Origin: an uncultured Streptococcus sp. | GTDB taxonomy: Bacteria > Bacillota > Bacilli > Lactobacillales > Streptococcaceae | Reading direction: 5' to 3' | Assembly: GCA_934229725.1 (NCBI GenBank) | Contig: CAKQDX010000003.1 | Coordinates: 59,469 to 123,468, forward strand | Length of the DNA: 64,000 bases | Part shown: piece after piece, positions 29,162 to 38,531 of the stretch | Numbering within the stretch: position 1 is the stretch's first letter | How the letters are laid out: every line of letters starts with the position of its first letter | The notes under the pieces: generated by a model | What the model saw: the letters and a program-made list of their open reading frames with translations, nothing else | Database searches by the model: none | What the model was told of the DNA's origin: nothing | Translations under genes and position numbers: made by a program

Positions 29162-30306
29162 GATAAAAATAGCTCCTCGTATTCACCCACGATTTTTTCC
29201 CAGGTGTAATTTTCTTTCATATTTGCTTTAGCAGCATTTCCCAAGTCTTCAAACGACACTTGACCATCTACAGAATCGATAAGATTAGACAAATTTCCGT
29301 CCTCTTTATTCCAATACAAGGCAGTATCTTTAGCTACTTGATGGTTAAAGTCTACGTTATAGATAAGGTTGAGGTTCGTTTGAGCCAGAGCTTCTAATAA
29401 ACCTGGATTCGTTCCACCTACTTCATGTCCATGAATATAAGCGAAAGCCTGGTTTCGGATATACTTAAGCAAATCCTGATCATAGACAGTTCCCACAAAT
29501 TTCACACGTTTATCTTTATCAAATCCTGTTATCTGTCTTAGTTCATCAAAGTAAGGATTTCCTTCGTGATTACAGATGATAACAAGATCACGTTCTGTAG
29601 AGGACTTCATAAACTCTCGAATCGCCGTTTCGTAGTTATTTTCAGGAACAAAACGCCCTAATATCAAATAATATTCTTTTTCTTGAGTTTGCCATTTTTG
29701 ATACCAATCTCGAACAGAGTCATCCTCAGCAGTCAAGGTCGTCTTTGATAAATCCGTTCCATAAGCAATAAAAGTTGTATTAGACCACGGATAGGTATTA
29801 TGAATATAGGTTTCAATCCCTCGATTATCAGAAATAATGAGGTCTGCATACTTTGTCATTTCTTTTTCAGAGTATTTGAGATAACTTTGAACAGGTTTAG
29901 ACCACTTAGCACGCTTCCATTCTAAACCGTCAGGATTGACTAAAAGAACTCCACCAATAGACTGAATTTTCTTTGCGAAATAGGCGATGAAGGCACCTAT
30001 AGTATTCCCTAAAATATAAAAAATCGGTTCTTGAATTCCCTCTTTTTTAATAAGCTTCAAACTATAATTGATAGCCATCATATCATAAGCTATAACACGC
30101 GCAGGACCTAGTTTGGGAGGATTAACTGTAAAACAATCCGCCCCCTTATAATCAAAATGCTTGCCTGTACGTTCATCCGATAAACAAGCCACATGATAAC
30201 GTATTCTAGGCGATACCTTATGCGAGACCAATTTCTCAACAAATGTCTCGAAGCCACCGTACTGAGCGGGTAAACCACGACTACCTATGATAAAAATATC
30301 CTTCAA
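29158..30306 (-). CDS. rgpA: Rhamnosyltransferase RgpA, TTG start
   Basis: The protein (382 residues) has the DUF1972/GT4 architecture of RgpA, which adds early rhamnose to the lipid-linked primer. Motifs are FIIGSRGLPAQYGGFETFVE at the start, a GRFVPENNYETAI donor-binding turn, and the GT4-type C-terminal HGHEVGGTNPGLLEALA. The start is TTG at 30306 with GGAGG 7 nt upstream; the first in-frame ATG would truncate the nucleotide-binding strand. It heads the rgpABCDF unit. Confidence 0.93.
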   Translation of the reverse strand: MKDIFIIGSRGLPAQYGGFETFVEKLVSHKVSPRIRYHVACLSDERTGKHFDYKGADCFTVNPPKLGPARVIAYDMMAINYSLKLIKKEGIQEPIFYILGNTIGAFIAYFAKKIQSIGGVLLVNPDGLEWKRAKWSKPVQSYLKYSEKEMTKYADLIISDNRGIETYIHNTYPWSNTTFIAYGTDLSKTTLTAEDDSVRDWYQKWQTQEKEYYLILGRFVPENNYETAIREFMKSSTERDLVIICNHEGNPYFDELRQITGFDKDKRVKFVGTVYDQDLLKYIRNQAFAYIHGHEVGGTNPGLLEALAQTNLNLIYNVDFNHQVAKDTALYWNKEDGNLSNLIDSVDGQVSFEDLGNAAKANMKENYTWEKIVGEYEELFLS

Positions 30307-30363
30307 AGTTTACCTCCATTCGCAACGTCTCTCAAATACACAGAATCATACATAGTAGCTTTT

Positions 30364-30372
30364 ATTATACCA
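30364..30372 (-). promoter_or_regulatory. Extended -10 promoter of rgpABCDF
   Basis: Minus-strand TGGTATAAT (hexamer 30364-30369), 58 bp before rgpA, lies just beyond the terminator of the upstream unit. No clear -35. Confidence 0.6.
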
Positions 30373-30414
30373 TTTTGGAAGGTATTTTGCATGACTGAAC
30401 AGAACGAGTAAAAC

Positions 30415-30442
30415 AAAAAGGCCATCAAAATACGGCCTCTTT
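30415..30442 (-). terminator. Terminator after the GT4 gene
   Basis: A 9-bp stem (AAAGAGGCC with GGCCTTTTT, one G-T pair) and 10-nt loop, with the T-run in and after the 3' arm on the minus strand. Confidence 0.8.
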
Positions 30443-30472
30443 ATCCATAGACATGGAACACTATATTCTATC

Positions 30473-31720
30473 TTAATTTATTTTCTTAAGCTGAAATAAT
30501 TTCTTTATAGCAGATTTGACACTCTTTGTTAGAGCTTTTTGGTTATTTAGAAAATCTATGTCAGACTTATTGACTTTTTTATGATGCAATTCATTATCCT
30601 CAAGCTTTTCAATAATATTAGCGTAAACACTTTCAAGAGAGTATCTCTCTTTCAAACTAGGAACAGCTTGTACTGCTTCACGTTTTTCTTGATTAAATTG
30701 AGCAAGGGTATCTGAAATGGTTCTTGTTAATGCATCTAAATCACCCAAATGGTACATATGACCTTGCTCATTCATATATTCAAAGGCAGACCTGTGTCCT
30801 GCATTATCAGATAAAATTGTTGGAATGCCATTTAAAACAGACTCAACGTAAACAAGACCAAACGTCTCCATACTAGATGGAAAAACGGCTAAATCCTTAT
30901 CAGTAATCATAGACCAAGGATCATCTACATGTCCTAAAAAGGAGATAGACTTCAGATGGTGTTCTGCAATATAATCATCACAAATTTGCTTATAGTCCTC
31001 ATCCCATGCCCCTAAAAATACAAGCTCAGTTCCTTCTAGATTAAGTAATTGAAAGGCCTTAATCAACTCAAGCTGATTTTTTCTTTGAGTCAAGCGACCA
31101 ACTGAAATGATACGATTATGGAAATTTGAGTCTGTTTTAATCTCTTCTTTCGGATCCATTTGAGTATATGGGGCAAAGGTATAAATCCTTCTGTTAGGAA
31201 AATACTTTTCCAAATCTTCTGTTAAAGCGCCCGTAACAGCAAAAATGTCATCTGAGAATTTATCTATAAAGTCCAGTTTTTCCTTATAGTAACCAAATTC
31301 TCCCTCAGGAAATTCATGGATTAACCAAAAATGTTTGACATTCTCAAAAGCCGCAGCAAGTGCGCCTTGAAAAACATTGACCGTATTACTGATGACAAGG
31401 TCTACCTTGTTATCTACAATAATATTTCGAATATCTTTAATATTCTTATTGTAAGAGGTCACTCGCATAAAATGATTACCTGGTGAGCCACCTGGTGCTT
31501 CTTCCCACCACCATTTGACTGCTGAAAGGCCATAAGTTTCAATCCCTGCATTTTGCAATGCTGTTCGATACTCTTCTTGAGATGGTACTTTATAATCCGG
31601 AAAAACATTTAAGACACGATAACCTTTGTCTACTAGAAATTTCATCAAATTGACAATAGAAATTTCAGCACCATTGTCCAGAGTCCCTGTCGGAGAAATA
31701 AATAAAATTGTCTTAGTCAT
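30473..31720 (-). CDS. GT4-family glycosyltransferase
   Basis: This is a GT-B fold glycosyltransferase of 415 residues. The N-terminal half begins ILFISPTGTLDNGAEISIVN. The donor domain shows VGRLTQRKNQLELIKAF and the EX7E-type PSSMETFGLVYVESVLNG. The C-terminus is lysine rich. It ends the unit that starts with the three-domain transferase and DUF2142 protein, 3 bp after the latter. Sugar specificity cannot be read. Confidence 0.9.
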   Translation of the reverse strand: MTKTILFISPTGTLDNGAEISIVNLMKFLVDKGYRVLNVFPDYKVPSQEEYRTALQNAGIETYGLSAVKWWWEEAPGGSPGNHFMRVTSYNKNIKDIRNIIVDNKVDLVISNTVNVFQGALAAAFENVKHFWLIHEFPEGEFGYYKEKLDFIDKFSDDIFAVTGALTEDLEKYFPNRRIYTFAPYTQMDPKEEIKTDSNFHNRIISVGRLTQRKNQLELIKAFQLLNLEGTELVFLGAWDEDYKQICDDYIAEHHLKSISFLGHVDDPWSMITDKDLAVFPSSMETFGLVYVESVLNGIPTILSDNAGHRSAFEYMNEQGHMYHLGDLDALTRTISDTLAQFNQEKREAVQAVPSLKERYSLESVYANIIEKLEDNELHHKKVNKSDIDFLNNQKALTKSVKSAIKKLFQLKKIN

Positions 31721-31723
31721 AAA

Positions 31724-33031
31724 TTATGCAAATACCCCCCAGTAATGGAAAAGAATCAAATACATAGCAACTAGGAAATTAGCTATTAAAGTCACTGTTG
31801 CTATTTTCAATCGTTTATGTCGAGATAAATCGATATTAGCCATATTAGCTACTAGAGGTAATAAAAGAATGATAAATGGCGTAAAATAACGTCCTTGAGA
31901 ACCAACTGATATATTAGCCCCCCTACCAAGAACAAGAGGTGTCCACTGCATATACATCACTGTGATTGCAGCCAAAATCTCTAATAAGAAGAGAATCCAT
32001 GATGCATTTGCGAAATCTTTGGTGAAGAAATCCTTCTTGCTTGAGAGGAATAAGAGCGTCAAAACCATGATGTCAATGAAAATTAACCAAAGTGGCATTT
32101 GCAAGGTAAGGTTACCAAGGTAGCCGAACATTCCAAGGGACAAGATACCATTCAAATTATCATTCAACTCAGGATTGAAAAGTGTATTACGCAAAACGTC
32201 TCCATAATGGTGAAGACCTCCTTGATTCTTCATCAAAAATTGAAGAACCGCAACAACACCCACAATAAAGAGAAGATAGAAGACGACTTTAAATTTCGAA
32301 ATAAAGGCCTTGACTGCTTGCATTGGACGATTTAGGAAGGCAAGGACACCTTCAAACTCAAATGGTACAAATGGTATTAATCCCAACACTAAAATGTTAT
32401 TTGGTTTAGTCGCTAAAAGCAAAATCGCAAGACCTATCACTTGAATAAGATTACGATTGGTAAAACGTTTAGAATAGGCAAGATTGGTGATAAAACCAAG
32501 AGCCAACATCACTTCCAAATAGTTCATCACATCATAAGAAAGAGATGAAGCCTGTTGAACCATAATAGGTAAAAGCGATATAAACATTAGGGCTGTCTTT
32601 CCATACTTGAAATAACGTATTAAAAAGTAAATTCCTAGAATATAAGCCAACGCATTAAAAATACGGCCCATATAAATGATCATACCAACTGTAGGACTAA
32701 TCCAGCTTCCAATCGTCATCCCAATCAACTGTGGAATAAATGAGATTGATTTCAAACTCACACCAAAATGAAAAGGTTCCTTGCTCATATCAATTTTTTG
32801 AGCAAAAATCTGTTTATATTCTGCTAGTTTAACCTTATCATTACTTGGAATCTCGTCCATCCACTTAAAAGATTTCTCAGTTGGTTTATGGAAAGTCTCC
32901 CATGTCATGCGTGCATGATTTGTCTCATCTGGCACACGATTAATCGGAAACACAAACATAAATGAGAAAATAAAAATCGTTGCTAATATGAAAAATAAAT
33001 TTTCAACTTTTATCTGTTTAATTCTGTTCAA
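31724..33031 (-). CDS. DUF2142 polytopic membrane protein, TTG start
   Basis: The protein (435 residues) has about ten membrane segments and an extracytoplasmic first loop with NRVPDETNHARMTWE, the pattern of the DUF2142 family found in streptococcal polysaccharide loci. The family is thought to be GT-C-like, with an acidic motif in loop 1. The start is TTG at 33031 behind GGTGA, overlapping the upstream gene by 14 bp. It probably transfers a lipid-linked residue outside the membrane (inference). Confidence 0.82.
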   Translation of the reverse strand: MNRIKQIKVENLFFILATIFIFSFMFVFPINRVPDETNHARMTWETFHKPTEKSFKWMDEIPSNDKVKLAEYKQIFAQKIDMSKEPFHFGVSLKSISFIPQLIGMTIGSWISPTVGMIIYMGRIFNALAYILGIYFLIRYFKYGKTALMFISLLPIMVQQASSLSYDVMNYLEVMLALGFITNLAYSKRFTNRNLIQVIGLAILLLATKPNNILVLGLIPFVPFEFEGVLAFLNRPMQAVKAFISKFKVVFYLLFIVGVVAVLQFLMKNQGGLHHYGDVLRNTLFNPELNDNLNGILSLGMFGYLGNLTLQMPLWLIFIDIMVLTLLFLSSKKDFFTKDFANASWILFLLEILAAITVMYMQWTPLVLGRGANISVGSQGRYFTPFIILLLPLVANMANIDLSRHKRLKIATVTLIANFLVAMYLILFHYWGVFA

Positions 33032-35969
33032 AATAAGTCACCATTTCATCTTTCTTGTTTAAGGTACAATTTTCAAGGACTGCTCGGTAAGCTGATTCTG
33101 CTAACTTCTGTCTTAAATCTGGAGATAAAACCAAAGCTTCTAGCTTGTCAAACCACTGATCATCAGTAGCTAACAGACCTGTTTCACCATCAATAACCAC
33201 ATCCGAAAAAGCTCCTATCTTGCTCGCTACTGTTGGCACTTTTACCAAGGCAGCTTCAATCCACTTAATCTCAGATTTGGCACGATTAAAGATAGAATCC
33301 ACAAGCGGTGCCAGGTTAATATCAACCTCGCTAATCAAGGCAGGCAGTTTGTCCCAGTCCACATAATCGTGAGTGACAATTTGATTTTCAAAAGGCTTCA
33401 TATCTTTTGGAATATCAAGAATTCCGACAATATGTAATTGAACATTACTATATTTTGTAAGCAGTTGCTTAATAGCTGGTTTAATCAATTCAAAATTCTC
33501 ATTATGACTAATTGAACCAGAGAAATAACCAATCTTAACAATATCTGATACTTGAGAATAGTCCTTAATAAATTGACTACTGATAGAGATTAACTCATCA
33601 GAGGCTAGATTACGATTAAGCAAAACCTTGCCTTGATACTTCTTCAACTCCTCTTGCAACTGGTTAGTTGAAGTAATGGCACCATCACAGTTATCTAACA
33701 TATAACCGTAATTACGAACCCCAGCATCATAATTTCCTTTTTCAACCGGATCAAGACCTTGCGTATAACTCAATTGGTCCGTGTAAACCGTATCAAATAC
33801 CAAATCATCTATATCAAAGAAAACAGGTTTTCCATATTCCTTAGCCAAATGACAGAGACGCAAAAGCTCAGGCGAGATTGGAGAACGATAGATAATAATA
33901 TGACTAGCATTTTGAGCCATTGACAGTTGCAAATCTGATAGGTTAACAACCTTAACTTCAAAGCCATGCTTACGCAATTGCTCCGCCTTATTCAAGACAC
34001 GGTAACGAGTACACTGTGGAATAATATTTTCAACACCATCAATCAATAAAATATATTGTTCACGAGGAACAGCCTTGAATTTATTGACAATATCTTCCAA
34101 GATTGCCACAGGGTAATCCGTTTTTTCTGCAACGAAGTCCAACAAGTCAGGGACTTCTGACTCACGCTCAAGGCCCTGCCACAAGAACTGGTCTTCATCA
34201 TAATTTTTCAAAGCTGTGTATTTGACCAAAGGACTACCTGCTTTGAGCATCTTAAGTGGGTGGATATACATGGCAGAATCTTCGTATTCTTGTACGACAG
34301 CATCAAAACGATAACCTAAATCAGCAAAATACTTGGTAAAACGTGTCTCATGTCTACCAATCGCCTTGTCACGAGAGTCTGTGTCTGTCAAATGTGTCCA
34401 ATATTCATAAAAGTCATCATCATTTAACATGAGCTTTTCAATAACTAGAAAATACGACTGAAGGTGCTTAGGAATATAGCCATATGGATTCTCCTTAGTA
34501 ACATCTTCTTGCTCTTCTCCAAATGAAATTCCCCAGAAATCAAGATGTCTATTAGTCATCTCTTGACAAAGCTGAGACAAATCTCTCATTGGTCCAATAT
34601 TGGTATCATTTACCAAGAACAGTTGATCGTAATCTTTAAGCTTATCTTTACCAAAAGCAAAGATACCCTCTCTAAAGGCTGCTGTGTCATATCCCTTATT
34701 GTCACGGGTCAAAACTTGTCCATAAGGTTCAAGTTTATTGACATCATCAACATGAAGCTGACCGTTTACAACAACAATGACATCATCCATCAACGGGGAC
34801 AAGGCCTGTAAAAAACGTAATTTATATTCTTGCAAACGATTTTCAGATTCGAAAATGACATAGACTAGCGCTCTTTTACCAGTAAATGACAGGGCAGACC
34901 GTTGACTATTTCTAAGACGACGTAACTGATGAACCTTAAGCGGAGTCACATGACGACGTAGCTGTATCAATTTGACTTTTAAAGCTCTCAAATAATTTTT
35001 AATAGCCTTTGGATTCTTAGCAATTACTCCAGCTGTCTTGATAGGAGTGATAAGGGCGTTACCTAAACGATATGACAGCGAACCTCGGATAAGATCCATT
35101 TCTTCATGAGCCTCTTTCAGTTGTTTAGACTGCGTATATTTTCTTCGTTCAAGCTGATCTCGCTCTTTTTTCAATCGGTGTACATAATCAGTTACTTTAT
35201 CATGATGTTTCAGCAATTCATCCAAGCGTTCTTCTAAAACCATGAGATTGCCACAAACAGCACGATAGATTTCATGAGGAAGTTTATCAAGATATTTCTC
35301 CAAAATCTCAAGATATACTTCATAATGATAGCGAACAGAGTCACGTCCTGAAATAGATCCTGTTTCAAAAACACGATAGTTAAGCTTAGTATTTGGTTGA
35401 TATACTGCTTTAGCTCCATTAATAATAATAAGATTTAATAAAAAGTCATAATCTTCAAGCTTTTTACGATTTAACTTCTCATCATATCTAGCATTTCCGA
35501 TAATCTTTCTACGAATCAAAGAACAGTTATCGATGAAACTAGCATTTAGAAAATCTGTTAGGTCAAATTCACGGCTTTTAAGATAGTACTCCTCTTTTTC
35601 AGGATTAAAAAGATCACAATATGCAATATCAGCATTTGTTTCAATCAATTTGCCATACAACTGCTCAATATAATCCATATCCAGGTAGTTATCGCTATCT
35701 ACAAACAGCAAATAGTCTCCTTTGATTAGACCAAGCCCCATATTCCGATTCTTTACAACACCTAGATTTTCATGAGATTCAAAGCTTGTCTCAAAAGGTG
35801 AATCTTTCAAAACCTCTTGGATAATTTTAGCTGAACTATCCGTCGAACCATCATCCAAAACGATTAGTTCGATATTTCGATAAGTCTGATTAAAAATACT
35901 TCGCAAGCATTGCTCAATATACTTTTCGTGATTATAACAGGTTACAACCACTGAGATTAAATTATTCAT
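33018..35969 (-). CDS. Three-domain glycosyltransferase (GT2 + RgpF-like + GT4-like)
   Basis: This very large transferase (983 residues) has three parts. Residues 1-~220 are a GT2 domain (VVVTCYNHEKYIEQCL, LDDGSTDSS, FVDSDNYLD). Residues ~255-310 are charged and predicted coiled-coil. Residues ~362-600 match RgpF (YVIFESENRLQEYK, DNKGYDTAAFREGI, VNDTNIGPMRDL, DFWGISFGEE). From ~638 there is a GT4-like domain (QCTRYRVLNKAEQLRKHGF, YFSGSISHNENF). The frame opens at 36071, but the Met at 35969 with GGATGGA upstream starts exactly at the GT2 fold. It probably replaces the stand-alone RgpE found in other species and adds more than one linkage. Confidence 0.85.
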   Translation of the reverse strand: MNNLISVVVTCYNHEKYIEQCLRSIFNQTYRNIELIVLDDGSTDSSAKIIQEVLKDSPFETSFESHENLGVVKNRNMGLGLIKGDYLLFVDSDNYLDMDYIEQLYGKLIETNADIAYCDLFNPEKEEYYLKSREFDLTDFLNASFIDNCSLIRRKIIGNARYDEKLNRKKLEDYDFLLNLIIINGAKAVYQPNTKLNYRVFETGSISGRDSVRYHYEVYLEILEKYLDKLPHEIYRAVCGNLMVLEERLDELLKHHDKVTDYVHRLKKERDQLERRKYTQSKQLKEAHEEMDLIRGSLSYRLGNALITPIKTAGVIAKNPKAIKNYLRALKVKLIQLRRHVTPLKVHQLRRLRNSQRSALSFTGKRALVYVIFESENRLQEYKLRFLQALSPLMDDVIVVVNGQLHVDDVNKLEPYGQVLTRDNKGYDTAAFREGIFAFGKDKLKDYDQLFLVNDTNIGPMRDLSQLCQEMTNRHLDFWGISFGEEQEDVTKENPYGYIPKHLQSYFLVIEKLMLNDDDFYEYWTHLTDTDSRDKAIGRHETRFTKYFADLGYRFDAVVQEYEDSAMYIHPLKMLKAGSPLVKYTALKNYDEDQFLWQGLERESEVPDLLDFVAEKTDYPVAILEDIVNKFKAVPREQYILLIDGVENIIPQCTRYRVLNKAEQLRKHGFEVKVVNLSDLQLSMAQNASHIIIYRSPISPELLRLCHLAKEYGKPVFFDIDDLVFDTVYTDQLSYTQGLDPVEKGNYDAGVRNYGYMLDNCDGAITSTNQLQEELKKYQGKVLLNRNLASDELISISSQFIKDYSQVSDIVKIGYFSGSISHNENFELIKPAIKQLLTKYSNVQLHIVGILDIPKDMKPFENQIVTHDYVDWDKLPALISEVDINLAPLVDSIFNRAKSEIKWIEAALVKVPTVASKIGAFSDVVIDGETGLLATDDQWFDKLEALVLSPDLRQKLAESAYRAVLENCTLNKKDEMVTYFEQN

Positions 35970-36034
35970 TTTTCCATCCATTTTGTTTAACAAAATATCA
36001 ATTAGTACTTGATAACTACTAACATTACTAGCTT

Positions 36035-36062
36035 CAAAGATTACGGTGATAACCAATCTTTG
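36035..36062 (-). repeat. Inverted repeat in leader of the large transferase
   Basis: Perfect 8-bp inverted repeat CAAAGATT/AATCTTTG with a 12-nt loop in the ~100-nt untranslated leader. No T-tract follows, so it is not a terminator; it could be a hairpin or operator. Confidence 0.5.
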
Positions 36063-36080
36063 AAGGTGCATACTACCTCA

Positions 36081-36086
36081 ATTATA
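36081..36086 (-). promoter_or_regulatory. -10 element of the large-transferase unit
   Basis: Minus-strand TATAAT at 36081-36086, about 110 bp before the chosen start, directly after the terminator of the preceding unit. The -35 is weak. Confidence 0.5.
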
Positions 36087-36136
36087 CTATAGTTTAAACA
36101 AAAAAGAAAAAGCCATCTTGCTATTGAGAAACAAAA

Positions 36137-36159
36137 AAAAGCAGAGCGAATCTGCTTTT
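36137..36159 (-). terminator. Terminator overlapping stop of the 406-residue membrane gene
   Basis: AAAAGCAGA/TCTGCTTTT perfect 9-bp stem with loop TTCGC, then a T run on the minus strand. The stop codon TAA (36159-36161) lies at the foot of the stem. It closely resembles the terminator of the paralogous gene at 45126-45148. Confidence 0.88.
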
Positions 36160-37379
36160 TATAGAATATTACGAGACTGTTTAAAATATAAATAAATCTC
36201 ATTTATGACTGTACAAGTAATAACAAATATACTAATCATTATTGGAAGGTATGTTCTTGTTCCAGAGGCGTAGAGAGTAGGCGAGAAAGATATAATTAAT
36301 CGTCCCAAAATTCCAATAACGAATAAATAACTTAACCATAATCTATCTGAAGTTTTTGTCACACTCCAGATAACATATAGGAGCATTAAAAATAGTAAAA
36401 CATAATACATAAGAACTCCCAAATAGGCAATTTCCAGTTTGAAAGTCCCACTTTCTCGGGCAATCTTACTTAAGCTTGATAATGTAAATAAAAGATTTCT
36501 CCATTCAAACTTCTGACTCAATACAGATAAAAATATAAAACCTGTAAATGAAAGAGACAGAAATTGCCTTTTATAAATGGCCAACACTATCAACATGAGC
36601 AAAAACAAAAATACAAATGTAAAGGAAACCGATATTAAACCGTCAGCAGTCTCAATTATCCCTAAAGATAATTTTTGAATACTACTTAAATGTGTAAAAT
36701 TTGGAAACCATGTCGTAATCTCCTTAGTATATCTCACGGCATTTCCTGGTGAAATTTTAGCTGAAAGTATACCCAAAAAGGCAACAAAGATATACAATAT
36801 GTTCCTAAAACGGAAAAGAGCTTTTTTCCAATCACGAATTAATTCAAAAAGAATCCATAAAAATGCATAAACAGCTAATTGTTCATTCATAATTGAAAAT
36901 ATGAACCCCAAAAATGAAATAAAACGAACAATGAATATCTCTGAATGACGGAAATAAAAAGAAAAAAATAGGAAAGATGCGGGAAAAATATAATTAGTAT
37001 AAGTCGGTATTGAACCTGCACTTAAAAATTCACCTGCTGGCAAAATAATAAATATTAACAAAGCAGGTAGCCAAGGTAAACTAGGCATTAGCCTTTTACT
37101 CGGTAAAAGTAAAAAATAACTAGCAATCATTGTTGCGACCAAAAAAAACTTTTCATGAACTGAAAAAAATAATGTTGCAGATTCAATCAAAAGTCTACTA
37201 CTCCAAGAGAAATAGCGATCAAGCCCAAAAACAAAATATTGATGATGAAACTCCTTTGCATATTTCAAAAAAGCAACCTGATCTCCCACTGGAGTAATTT
37301 TATTATTAATATAATACTGTAACCCATATAGAATTGCCATAATTAAAATATAGCTATAATATTTTTTATTAATTTTCAT
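36159..37379 (-). CDS. Polytopic membrane protein, probable GT-C transferase (copy 1)
   Basis: The 406 residues contain about ten membrane segments. The first external loop carries TPVGDQVAFLKYAKEFHHQY, and later come SWSSRLLIESAT and GSIPTYTNYIFPAS. These motifs recur almost unchanged in the protein at 45147-46388, so the two are paralogues. The early acidic loop motif and topology suggest a GT-C glycosyltransferase acting outside the membrane on a polyprenyl-phosphate sugar, like GacL; this is inference. It ends the flippase unit. Confidence 0.78.
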   Translation of the reverse strand: MKINKKYYSYILIMAILYGLQYYINNKITPVGDQVAFLKYAKEFHHQYFVFGLDRYFSWSSRLLIESATLFFSVHEKFFLVATMIASYFLLLPSKRLMPSLPWLPALLIFIILPAGEFLSAGSIPTYTNYIFPASFLFFSFYFRHSEIFIVRFISFLGFIFSIMNEQLAVYAFLWILFELIRDWKKALFRFRNILYIFVAFLGILSAKISPGNAVRYTKEITTWFPNFTHLSSIQKLSLGIIETADGLISVSFTFVFLFLLMLIVLAIYKRQFLSLSFTGFIFLSVLSQKFEWRNLLFTLSSLSKIARESGTFKLEIAYLGVLMYYVLLFLMLLYVIWSVTKTSDRLWLSYLFVIGILGRLIISFSPTLYASGTRTYLPIMISIFVITCTVINEIYLYFKQSRNIL

Positions 37380-37408
37380 TTTATCTCACTTAAATCAATG
37401 TCTATATT

Positions 37409-38185
37409 TCATTTATTAGAATTCTGACTCTTCACATATTGTTTCATTAGCCCCTTAGCTATCCACTTTGGCCAGAAGAGTTCATACATATACAAATCTT
37501 CTTTACTACGAGTATTATCAGCGATAGTCTTAGAAGTCTCAGACTCTTCATGAATACGGTGACACATAAGCTTATCTGCTACATAGATAAAACGTCCCTT
37601 GAACTCGCTAATCTTATACCAAGCATACCAGTCGAGGCTAACCTTCATCTCCTCATCAAAATAGAAATTCTTCAACTTTTCAAGATTATACGTGACAGCT
37701 GGACAACAAATAGGATTTCCAAAAGCCATCACACGGTTTCGCCAAAAATGACTAGCTGGGAAAAGATTCAAGGTTTTGAGCATCAAAGTTTTAATCTTTA
37801 GATTGGTATTTGCAGGAATCTTAAGACCATTTTTTTCTTCAAAATAATCAGAATAACCGATTAAAACATCAGAATTCCTTTCCATTTTGCCCAATACTTT
37901 CTCAGTGTATTCTGGCTCATAGTAGTCATCTTGATGAGCTATTGTAGCATATTTAGTCTCTACAAAAGACATAGCATTGTTCCAATCCTTACCAATTCCT
38001 CCACCTTGTTTGGTATGAAATGGTATATCATAACACTTACAAAGTTCTTTAATCGAATCTAAGGGGGTTGAACTATAACAGATAATCTGCGATTGAAGAG
38101 TTTGTTTCTTCAAAGACTGAATACAAGCTTCTAGATACTCACTTTCACCATAAGCACAAATCACCCAAGTATGATTATCGTTCAT
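37409..38185 (-). CDS. GT2 glycosyltransferase
   Basis: This is a GT2 enzyme (258 residues) with WVICAYGESEYLEACI, a donor region with HQDDYYEPEYTEKV, and SLDWYAWYKIS in the acceptor half. The ATG at 38185, with AGAGGA upstream, is preferred over the earlier in-frame start at 38206. It overlaps the DUF2304 gene by 11 bp. Acceptor and sugar unknown. Confidence 0.85.
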   Translation of the reverse strand: MNDNHTWVICAYGESEYLEACIQSLKKQTLQSQIICYSSTPLDSIKELCKCYDIPFHTKQGGGIGKDWNNAMSFVETKYATIAHQDDYYEPEYTEKVLGKMERNSDVLIGYSDYFEEKNGLKIPANTNLKIKTLMLKTLNLFPASHFWRNRVMAFGNPICCPAVTYNLEKLKNFYFDEEMKVSLDWYAWYKISEFKGRFIYVADKLMCHRIHEESETSKTIADNTRSKEDLYMYELFWPKWIAKGLMKQYVKSQNSNK

Positions 38186-38531
38186 TCTTTTCCTCTTTCT
38201 CAACAACGTGACTCTTTAGAATTGATAATTCTTGAACCAAATGCTTAATCTGCTCCTTTTGTTTTGACAATGTCATGGTTTGTAAAAAAGCAATAACTAG
38301 CAAGAAGAAGATTGCAAGCGACAATAAGAAATTTGATGTTAATTCAAAGCCTAGTAGTTTGGCAAAATAAACCGGAATAACATCAAAAATGGAGATAACA
38401 ATCATGACAAGACTGATGACAATCCACATGAAAGCTTGCTCAAATAAAATATTATTCTTATTGATATTTCTAATGACTAAATAAAGGAAAAAGATTGAAG
38501 CTATTAACATCACAATAGATAAAACTGACAT
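38175..38531 (-). CDS. DUF2304 small membrane protein (GacJ-like)
   Basis: This 118-residue protein has three hydrophobic helices (near residues 2-20, 33-55, 65-88) and a charged C-terminal coiled tail (KQKEQIKHLVQELS). This is the DUF2304 pattern of GacJ, which in group A Streptococcus binds the GT2 enzyme GacI and stimulates synthesis of a polyprenyl-phosphate GlcNAc donor. Here it directly follows a GacI-type GT2 gene with a one-base overlap, supporting the same pairing. Confidence 0.82.
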   Translation of the reverse strand: MSVLSIVMLIASIFFLYLVIRNINKNNILFEQAFMWIVISLVMIVISIFDVIPVYFAKLLGFELTSNFLLSLAIFFLLVIAFLQTMTLSKQKEQIKHLVQELSILKSHVVEKEEKNER

